This document shows positions 45,771 to 47,208 of a stretch of DNA of 47,208 bases, in pieces (the first letter of the stretch is position 1; each line of letters begins with the position of its first letter). This DNA is from Anaerolineales bacterium UBA1429 (GTDB taxonomy: Bacteria > Chloroflexota > Anaerolineae > UBA1429), in contig DCTX01000077.1 of assembly GCA_002329325.1 (NCBI GenBank), positions 1 through 47,208 of the forward strand. Reading direction: 5' to 3'. The notes beneath the pieces are model-generated. The model saw only the letters and a program-made list of their open reading frames with translations, made no database searches and had not been told where the DNA came from. The position numbers were made by a program, and so were the translations under genes.

Positions 45771-47078
45771 GGCGGCGCCCAGGGCGGCCCCGTGCTCGAT
45801 GCGGGTGCGCTCCACGGGGCGGCCCAGTACGTCGGCGCACAGTTGCAGCCAGGCGTCGGACCGCGCCCCGCCGCCGGTGGCGCGGTAGCGCTCGATGCCC
45901 ACGCCGCTCTGCTCCATCTGCTCCTGTCCTCGCCCCAGGTGCAGCATGACCCCCTCCAGCAGGCCCTTGACGAACTCGCCCCGCTCCGTCTCCAGCGTGA
46001 TGCCCAGCAAGGCGCCGGGCCGGTCGGAGGGCTGCTGTAGGGGAGGCAGGGCCAGCAGCGAGGTCGGCTCTTCGGGCATCTCCTCCAGCAAGGTGCGGTA
46101 CAGGCTCACGCCTCGCCGGGCGGCCTCGCGCTGCTCCAGGGGCGTGAGCTGATTGGTGAACCAGCGCAGCCATGCGGCGCCCGCGTGGGCATGGCAATCG
46201 GTGAGCAGCAGGTCGGGCAACACGTGGTATTCGAGGCTGAGGCCCTCACGCAGCAGCATCGAGACCAGGGGGACAGCGTGGAACGCAGGGCTCGCGTGGA
46301 CCGCCGATCCCAGGACGAGGGCCGCCAGGCCGTGGCGCACCACGCCCGCCCCCAGGGCGTTGCAGGCCAGGTCGTGGCCGCCCAGCACGAGGGTGATGCT
46401 CGAGGGCAGCGATAGCTCCCGCGCCACCCGGGGCGAGATGACGCCGATGGGAGTGCCCGCCGGGGCCAGGTCCGGCAGCTTGGCCGGCGAGAGGCCGCAG
46501 GCCGCCAGCACGTCCCGCGACCAGGCCTTCTGCCGCATGTCCAGGCAGAGGGTGCCCCCGGCCAGGGAGTAGTCGCACACGCTGCTGCCGCCCAGCAGGT
46601 GGGCCACCAGGCCGCCCAGCAGAGCAAAGCGCCAGGTGTCGCGGTACAGCTCGGGCTCGTGCTCGTGCAGCCAGCAGAGCTTGGAGAGGGCATCGGAGGG
46701 CCCCGGCGCGCGGCCGGTGATGTCGTGGACGCGCTCCGGGCCAAGCAGGGCGACGAGACGCGCTACCTCCTCATGTCCCCGCGGATCATGGCCCAGGAGG
46801 CAGCTCGCCAGGACGTTGCCCTCGCGGCCCAAGGGGGTGATGGCCTCGCCCACCGACGAGATGGCCAGCGCCGTGACGGGGTCGTGCAGCGAGCGTTCCG
46901 CCGCCTCTTGCAGCGCGCCGCCGACGGCGGTCCACACCCGGCGCACATCCAGTTCGCAGGAGGGCGCGCCGGTGGCCGGCGGATAGCCCCTGCCCACATT
47001 GGCAAGGATCGTGCCCTGCATCGAGATGACCAGGGCGCGACATCCGTTGATGCCCACATCGAGACCCAGCAGGCTCAT
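45582..47078 (-). CDS. FGGY-family sugar kinase
   Basis: ATP-dependent carbohydrate kinase of the xylulokinase/glycerol-kinase fold, 498 aa; the sugar is not determined. Two actin-like lobes are visible: N-terminal GLDVGINGCRALVIS, AISSVGEAITPLGREGNVLA, GGHDLACNALGAG near the centre, and the C-terminal RATGGGARSDAWLQLCADVL, GRPVER adenosine-binding motif with EHGAALGAALLAG. The phosphate loop reads DVGINGCR where the family usually has DxGTTxxK, an unusual change. ATG 47078 (MSLLGLDVG) with AAGGGGG upstream is preferred over the in-frame 47159 start. It converges on and overlaps the GT-C gene. Confidence 0.9.
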   Translation of the reverse strand: MSLLGLDVGINGCRALVISMQGTILANVGRGYPPATGAPSCELDVRRVWTAVGGALQEAAERSLHDPVTALAISSVGEAITPLGREGNVLASCLLGHDPRGHEEVARLVALLGPERVHDITGRAPGPSDALSKLCWLHEHEPELYRDTWRFALLGGLVAHLLGGSSVCDYSLAGGTLCLDMRQKAWSRDVLAACGLSPAKLPDLAPAGTPIGVISPRVARELSLPSSITLVLGGHDLACNALGAGVVRHGLAALVLGSAVHASPAFHAVPLVSMLLREGLSLEYHVLPDLLLTDCHAHAGAAWLRWFTNQLTPLEQREAARRGVSLYRTLLEEMPEEPTSLLALPPLQQPSDRPGALLGITLETERGEFVKGLLEGVMLHLGRGQEQMEQSGVGIERYRATGGGARSDAWLQLCADVLGRPVERTRIEHGAALGAALLAGVGSGAFADGQEASQALVQVEQVFEPHPRRARIYAARLALYRELGPLLREPLVRLGNPA

Positions 47079-47164
47079 AGCACCCCCTTGGCCCCAACGG
47101 CCATGAGCTGTGCCATCTCGCAGCGGGCCAAGCTTAGCAGGTTTTGATATGTCAAGCAAGCAGG

Positions 47165-47196
47165 GCGATGCGAGGCATCGCGCAAACTGTTGTCAA
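47165..47196 (-). promoter_or_regulatory. Possible control region of the FGGY kinase gene
   Basis: A perfect 7-bp inverted repeat GCGATGC-GAG-GCATCGC (47165-47181) lies next to a TTGACA box (minus strand, 47196-47191). No good -10 box is spaced correctly, so this is a weak call; the window ends here. Confidence 0.3.
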
Positions 47197-47208
47197 TCAG
47201 TGAAAATG

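Overview
The window is high-GC bacterial DNA, probably from a Chloroflexota (Anaerolineae-like) genome. That assignment is inference. It rests on the style of the proteins, on a decayed secreted-protein tail ending in a YLPPVIRN-type terminus, and on Gram-positive-type LexA boxes. No marker was compared with a database.

Layout. (1) Bases 1-6238 are core chromosome: the 3' two thirds of rpoC, a class A penicillin-binding protein, a nitroreductase and their promoters and terminators. (2) Bases 6239-40405 are a 34-kb genomic island inserted in a tRNA-Gly(CCC) gene. The complete tRNA is at 6239-6311. Its last 64 bases plus one more (65 bp, identical) recur at 40341-40405, just beyond a tyrosine integrase, and the tRNA's probable original terminator now lies after that right-hand copy. 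(3) Bases 40406-47208 return to chromosome: a DUF72 protein, a probable selenocysteine-containing peroxiredoxin, a small membrane protein, a LexA-controlled radical SAM DNA-repair protein, a GT-C type membrane protein and an FGGY sugar kinase.

The island is a mosaic. Its left arm has an integrase 3' remnant joined to an EamA transporter, 10-bp iteron-like repeats, a second full integrase, a zinc-ribbon protein, a Toprim/AAA primase-helicase and an unknown winged-helix-like protein. Next comes a scrapyard (14.8-16.5 kb) of repeats and gene fragments, then a two-gene split LigD (phosphoesterase plus polymerase) and an IS256 remnant. The right arm is a rightward defence block: hsdM, a Fic AMPylase, hsdS, a coupled duplicated hsdS tail, a PIN-domain protein with two membrane helices, a REP-associated transposase (RAYT), hsdR, and two very large genes resembling the DruH/DruE pair of type III Druantia. 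The integrase at 39148-40233 closes it.

How it fits together. HsdM, HsdS and HsdR form a type I restriction-modification system. The Fic and PIN-membrane proteins lie inside the same operon, between hsdM and hsdR, and look like accessory effectors. The Druantia-like pair follows hsdR with little spacing. The most unusual single gene is outside the island: the peroxiredoxin at 41375-41845 has an in-frame TGA where the family has its catalytic Cys, in a U-x-x-C motif, with a well-placed bacterial SECIS-like hairpin. Its promoter/leader region is repeated twice inside the island, apparently as decayed copies.
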